Assembly: GCA_016931875.1 (NCBI GenBank)
Contig: JAFGDX010000052.1
Coordinates: 1-18,171 of the forward strand
Direction of reading: 5' to 3'
DNA: 18,171 bases
Origin: Prolixibacteraceae bacterium
GTDB lineage: Bacteria > Bacteroidota > Bacteroidia > Bacteroidales > Prolixibacteraceae
Below the pieces are notes generated by a model. It searched no databases. It was not told where the DNA came from and worked only from the letters and a program-made list of their open reading frames with translations. The translations under genes and the position numbers were made by a program. This document shows positions 14,610 to 18,171 of this stretch, piece by piece; positions within the stretch are counted from its first letter, which is position 1; each line of letters begins with the position of its first letter.

Positions 14610-15893
14610 TTATTCCTGCTTTTTTTCGAACACTATTTCTCCAAATTCATGATGCTCAAAAATATTATCGGTCAATTCAGGTTTTAATCCGGCCATATAA
14701 ACATAGATTGCAGCCTTTTGCGTTCCGGCCGAATTTTTAAATGTGTTTTGTTTTAAAACCAAATCTTTGGCCGGCGAATTGATGGAAAATCCATATCCAC
14801 CACCGCCAGCTCCATTGTTTTCAATAGTATTATTCACAAAAATATTTCTGTGTGGGGCATTGCTTTCACGTTCGCCACGCAGGTTTACTCCGTCGCTTTT
14901 GTTGTTGAAAATATGGTTGTTTTCAAAAAGCACATCAGTATCCTTGTGGCCGGTGCAAATGCCAAAACGCCCGTTGTTGTGAAACTGGTTTCCGCTTACT
15001 TTGCTTTGGTAAACCCGCCAGCAGATAAACAGCCCGTCCAGTGCGTTGTGGTGTACATTGTTGTTGGCAATGGTTGTAAAAGGCGAACCCGTTCCGGGAT
15101 GAAGCCCGTTATTTCCGCTGCCCGAAATCTCGCTGTTTTTAATGGTTATATTCTCGGTTATCTGCCAGCTGATTCCTTCGCCATTAAAATCTTTTACATG
15201 CACATTGTCAACCGTTATTTTTTTTGAACGCAAAATCAGGATACCGGCACTGTTGCAACCATCGGCAAAAAAGTTTTCAGCGCTGTTTCCATCGGCTGTT
15301 AAACTTGCAATTTCTGCATTTTCAGCATCCAACACCTCAATCACCGAAGAGGCATTTGAAACCAGTCCGTTTTGGTCGGAACGGTAATCGCGTATCAACC
15401 CATTATCGATATATATTACATTGTCCATAATATCTGTTATATATGCTGTTGAAACATTCCAGCAACCACTGTTATCGTTATCAGTAACCTGAATTTTCAT
15501 CCCTGTTTCAAAACCTTCCGTGTTTTCAACAGTAAGTTTTAACTCTCCATAATCAGCATCAATAATATAGCGGGTTTGAACTCCTTTTGCCCTTTTTAAT
15601 ACGGTTTCGTTTCCTGCACCAATTAATTTTACATTCGATTTTAAACGCACCGGCGCAACAATGGTGTACACCCCCCGGTTTAATTTAACTGTCCCTCCGG
15701 TTTGGGCCACATAGTCAATGGCAAACTGAATGGAATGGTTATCGAAACCCTGCACATCGGCATTTGCTCCGCCAACTGTTATTTCCCTTGTTGCAATTCT
15801 GGGAGAAACGAGTGCATCAATTTTTGACTTGTTTTCCTGCGCATTCAGAAAAACTGATAAACTCAAAAAAGAAAGTAAAAAAATTGTTTTCAT
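14610..15893 (-). CDS. Secreted right-handed parallel beta-helix protein
   Basis: A 427-aa protein with a type I signal peptide (cleavage probably near SVFLNAQ, residues 13-19), so periplasmic or secreted. Residues about 35-105 begin like pectate-lyase-superfamily N-termini (SIQFAIDYVAQTGGTVKL, then GVYTI, then LIGAGNETVL). From about 180 to 425 there are repeated beta-helix turns of N-N-x-I/V/F type: NITIKNSEISGSGNNGLHPG (248-267), IANNNVHHNALDGLFI, VSGNQFHNNGRFGI, FENNHIFNNKSDGVNL, FVNNTIENNG and LKQNTFKNS. The fold suggests a polysaccharide lyase, epimerase or glycan-binding protein. No catalytic set can be identified securely, so I assign no activity. No SusC/SusD pair is nearby. Confidence 0.8.
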   Translation of the reverse strand: MKTIFLLSFLSLSVFLNAQENKSKIDALVSPRIATREITVGGANADVQGFDNHSIQFAIDYVAQTGGTVKLNRGVYTIVAPVRLKSNVKLIGAGNETVLKRAKGVQTRYIIDADYGELKLTVENTEGFETGMKIQVTDNDNSGCWNVSTAYITDIMDNVIYIDNGLIRDYRSDQNGLVSNASSVIEVLDAENAEIASLTADGNSAENFFADGCNSAGILILRSKKITVDNVHVKDFNGEGISWQITENITIKNSEISGSGNNGLHPGTGSPFTTIANNNVHHNALDGLFICWRVYQSKVSGNQFHNNGRFGICTGHKDTDVLFENNHIFNNKSDGVNLRGERESNAPHRNIFVNNTIENNGAGGGGYGFSINSPAKDLVLKQNTFKNSAGTQKAAIYVYMAGLKPELTDNIFEHHEFGEIVFEKKQE

Positions 15894-16196
15894 TATTTCA
15901 GGTTTTAAAGTCGGGTTTACTTATTTTTTATGAACAAATTGGTTATCAGTATCAATATCAAACTGTAACGGAAGATAAATGATTCAGCGTTGAAAAACAA
16001 ATCTGAAAAGAAAAACTATTTTGGAAGAATACGCCCCTGCTTGCTTTGAAATTTTTCCGCAACATATCACGATTTTTTTTCCAGGAAAGAACAAGGGCAA
16101 AACCAAGGCCGGCAGAAAGGGATAGCTATTTCTTAAAAGGAAATCGTCATGATTCAAAAGATATTATATTATCTTCGTACGCGCTGATTTTGTACA
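15894..16196. other. 303-bp divergent intergenic region
   Basis: Spacer between the beta-helix gene and the SDR gene. It has a weak -7 candidate for the SDR gene (16170-16177). I see no convincing promoter for the minus-strand gene, no hairpin of note and no coding frame. Confidence 0.5.
16170..16177 (+). promoter_or_regulatory. -7 element candidate for the SDR-VOC operon
   Basis: TATCTTCG matches TAnnTTTG with one mismatch and would start a transcript about 13 nt before the ATG at 16197. No TTTG lies at the proper -33 distance. Confidence 0.3.
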
Positions 16197-16991
16197 ATGA
16201 ATTTTACTAAAAAACACATTTGGATAACCGGAGCCTCCTCGGGAATTGGAAAAGCGGTTGCTTTAAAAATTTCAAAGGAAAAGGCACATCTTATTCTTTC
16301 GGGGCGCAACCGGCAGGAACTGGAAAATGTAGCCGGAATATGCGAGAAAAATGGCAGCCAGGCAACCGTTTTACCTTTTGATTTGGGAGATGAGGCCTCG
16401 GTGAATGCGGCTGCCAGCCAGGTAATTTCCACGCACAAAAAACTGGATGCACTTTATCATTTTGGAGGAATCAGCCAGCGCTCGTTTGCAAGTGAAACCC
16501 CCTTGTTTGTCGATCGTAAAATATTCGAGGTAAATTATTTTGGGACGATTGCACTTACCAAAGCCATTCTTCCTGAAATGATAAAAAGTGGTGGCGGGCA
16601 CCTGGCAGTTACTTCAAGTATTGTAGGGAAATTCGGATTTCCGTACCGTTCGTCTTATTCAGCATCAAAACATGCATTGCATGGTTTTTTTGAAAGTTTA
16701 CGGGCCGAAAATGTGCAGCACAATATCAGGGTTTCAGTAATTATTCCGGGTCGCATCAGAACCAATATTTCGGTAAATGCCATTAACCGCGATGGAAAAA
16801 CACATGCAAGAATGGATGAAGGACAGGATAACGGAATGGCGGCAGAAAAATCGGCTGAAATCATCTGCAGAAAACTAAAACAAGAGAAAAAGGAAATTTT
16901 AGTAGGAGGAAAAGAAGTGATAATGGTTCATATTCGAAGGTTTTTACCGTTTTTATACTATCGGTTATCTTCGAAAGTAAAACCTTTATGA
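16197..16991 (+). CDS. Short-chain dehydrogenase/reductase (classical SDR)
   Basis: A 264-aa NAD(P)-dependent oxidoreductase. The Rossmann motif TGASSGIG is at 11-18. SGRNRQ (35-40) at the end of the second strand, with two arginines, favours NADPH. FDLGD (61-65) is the usual adenine-contact segment. The NNAG position reads HFGGIS (88-93), an unusual variant. Catalytic residues are N113 (VNYFG), S141, Y154 and K158 (YSASK). PGRIRTN (184-190) is the typical PG...T segment. The C-terminus, VHIRRFLPFLYYRL, is hydrophobic and basic, which hints at membrane association, as in DHRS7-like SDRs. The VOC gene starts 20 bp after its stop on the same strand, so they form an operon. The substrate is unknown. 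Confidence 0.9.
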   Translation: MNFTKKHIWITGASSGIGKAVALKISKEKAHLILSGRNRQELENVAGICEKNGSQATVLPFDLGDEASVNAAASQVISTHKKLDALYHFGGISQRSFASETPLFVDRKIFEVNYFGTIALTKAILPEMIKSGGGHLAVTSSIVGKFGFPYRSSYSASKHALHGFFESLRAENVQHNIRVSVIIPGRIRTNISVNAINRDGKTHARMDEGQDNGMAAEKSAEIICRKLKQEKKEILVGGKEVIMVHIRRFLPFLYYRLSSKVKPL

Positions 16992-17011
16992 AAATTGTAA
17001 GAAGCTAAAAA

Positions 17012-18079
17012 ATGGGAGTTAAAATTAACGGTATACAGCAGTTGGGAGTGGGAGTTGAAGATGTTCACGAAGCCTGGAAATGGTACAGAAAACATTTTTC
17101 GATGGACATCCGCATGTTTGAAGACGAAGCCGTGGCTGAACTTATGCTGGCCCACACCGATGGAAAACCAAGGGCACGACATGCAGTCCTGGCTCTGAAT
17201 ATGCGCGGAGGAGGAGGTTTTGAAATATGGCAACACAAAGGTAAAAAACCGGAACCTGCCGCATTTGACATACTACTGGGCGATTTAGGGATTAACATCG
17301 GGAAAATAAAAACCGACAATGTGGAAGCTACTTACAAAAAATTTGCCGCTGAAGGCCTCAACCTGCTTACGAAGGTGAACAGGGATCCGGTGGGAAACAA
17401 CCACTTCTACATGAAAGATATTTACGGCAACATGTGGGAATTTAAAAACGATAAAGAGGTTTTCAGAAAAAGGGAAAAATCGTTAAGTGGCGGTGTATTG
17501 GGCGCAGTAATCGGGGTAAAAAATATGGAGAAAAGTCTGCCTGTGTACCAGGATATTCTGAAATACGATAAAATTATATATGATAAAACCGAAGTATTTG
17601 ATGATCTTCAGGGTGTTCCGGGGAGCGATAAAAAAATAAGAAGAATACTTCTCAAACATTCCGATATAAAAAGCGGCGCTTTTAGTCCGTTTTTTGGGCA
17701 GTCGGTTATTGAGCTTATTCAGGTGCTCAACCGTGAGCCTAAAGATATTTATGCCGGCAGAATTTGGGGCGATCCCGGATTTATTCATCTTTGCTTTGAT
17801 ATCAACGGCATGGATGCCTTCAGAGAAACAGTAAAAAATATGGGACACCCGTTTACCGTTGACAGCGCCAAAGCCCTTGAATCTTTTGATATGGGCGAGG
17901 CTGCCGGTAATTTTGCTTACATTAAGGCACCGGAAGGAACGCTGATAGAATTTGTGGAAACCCACCGCATTCCTCTGTTAAAAAAATTAAACTGGTATCT
18001 CGATTTCAGAAAAAGAGGCAACCATCCCCTCCCCAATTGGATGCTGAAGTTATTCCGTTTTAAACGTGTAAAAAAATAA
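17012..18079 (+). CDS. Two-domain VOC (glyoxalase/dioxygenase superfamily) protein
   Basis: A 355-aa protein with two vicinal-oxygen-chelate domains. The first (about 5-147) runs from INGIQQLGVGV through FEIWQH (E71) to YGNMWEFK (E143). The His that usually opens the metal site (xHxxLxV) is Gln (Q9/Q10), so this half may not bind metal normally. The second (about 163-316) includes SVIELIQ (E234), GFIHLCFDI (H259) and GTLIEFVE (E313), which could give a His-Glu-Glu-type site. About 40 basic residues follow, with an aromatic tail (LNWYLDFRKRG, WMLKLFRFKRVKK) that could sit at the membrane, echoing the tail of the SDR partner. It is second gene of the SDR operon and is followed at once by a strong terminator. 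The reaction is unknown; an isomerase, dioxygenase or lyase role is possible. Confidence 0.82.
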   Translation: MGVKINGIQQLGVGVEDVHEAWKWYRKHFSMDIRMFEDEAVAELMLAHTDGKPRARHAVLALNMRGGGGFEIWQHKGKKPEPAAFDILLGDLGINIGKIKTDNVEATYKKFAAEGLNLLTKVNRDPVGNNHFYMKDIYGNMWEFKNDKEVFRKREKSLSGGVLGAVIGVKNMEKSLPVYQDILKYDKIIYDKTEVFDDLQGVPGSDKKIRRILLKHSDIKSGAFSPFFGQSVIELIQVLNREPKDIYAGRIWGDPGFIHLCFDINGMDAFRETVKNMGHPFTVDSAKALESFDMGEAAGNFAYIKAPEGTLIEFVETHRIPLLKKLNWYLDFRKRGNHPLPNWMLKLFRFKRVKK

Positions 18080-18104
18080 AGTCCGGCATTTTTCTGCCGG
18101 ACTT
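18079..18104. terminator. Intrinsic terminator of the SDR-VOC operon, probably bidirectional
   Basis: A perfect 10-bp stem, AAGTCCGGCA (18079-18088) with TGCCGGACTT (18095-18104), has a 6-nt loop. On the plus strand TTTTT follows at 18108-18112. On the minus strand TTATTTTTTT follows directly, so it could also end a gene coming from the right of the window. It begins at the last base of the VOC stop codon. Confidence 0.85.
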
Positions 18105-18171
18105 CACTTTTTATTCGTGAGACTCAGATTTCAGGAGTGAGCGAACTGAAATTTGTTAGTCGAACAATCCC

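Noticed and set aside
16967..16974. TATCTTCG before the VOC gene as an internal promoter
   Set aside because: It lies within the SDR coding sequence, has no -33 box, and the 20-bp gene spacing already explains expression.
18113..18171. End of a convergent gene at the right edge
   Set aside because: Minus-strand frames are open for only a few to about fifteen codons here. The bidirectional terminator hints at such a gene, but nothing can be identified in the window.
1..18171. CRISPR array, tRNA, insertion sequence or prophage
   Set aside because: No regular repeat-spacer pattern, no cloverleaf sequence, and no transposase or phage-like protein is visible on either strand.

Overview
The window reads as a chromosomal stretch of a Bacteroidota bacterium, probably class Bacteroidia near the Marinilabiliales/Prolixibacteraceae. 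This placement is by eye. It rests on several type II signal peptides, a DUF349-repeat protein, a DUF1080 lipoprotein, the near absence of Shine-Dalgarno sequences, and upstream elements of the Bacteroidota form TAnnTTTG (-7), in the best cases with TTTG-like -33 boxes 19-20 nt further up. I see no tRNA, rRNA, CRISPR array, insertion sequence or phage gene. The genes are compact and look mostly core or niche-metabolic.

Left part (1-4814). The 3' part of an SH3/NlpC-P60 endopeptidase gene runs in from the left edge. It is followed by a Tat-exported L-Ala-D/L-Glu epimerase and a lipoprotein MsrB. The first two fit sequential steps of muropeptide breakdown outside the cytoplasm. Converging on them is a long minus-strand gene for an acidic, five-repeat DUF349 protein.

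Middle (4815-8833). A 355-bp AT-rich gap with two inverted repeats precedes an arsenate-reductase/LMW-phosphatase-like gene whose nucleophilic Cys is Ser. It converges on an M24B Xaa-Pro aminopeptidase gene (pepP-like), whose terminator hairpin lies inside the 3' end of the phosphatase-like gene. A cytidylate-kinase-like gene then overlaps tail-to-tail, by 4 bp, with a divergent uracil-DNA glycosylase gene.

Transport and carbohydrate part (8834-15893). A lipoprotein fusing a DUF1080 lectin/hydrolase-like domain to a PHP-like domain lies behind an MFS transporter gene. Both carry the same -7 octamer, TAGCTTTG. A lysine-exporter (LysO) family gene is split into two overlapping ORFs and diverges from a PutP-like sodium/solute symporter. 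A secreted right-handed beta-helix protein converges on the symporter.

Right part (15894-18171). A short-chain dehydrogenase and a two-domain VOC protein form a two-gene operon that ends in a strong hairpin terminator.

I found no clearly new multi-gene defence or mobile system. The best leads are single-protein oddities (Ser for Cys in the ArsC-like protein, the DUF1080-PHP fusion with a degraded metal site, the split LysO, the variant UDG) and the exported muropeptide pair.
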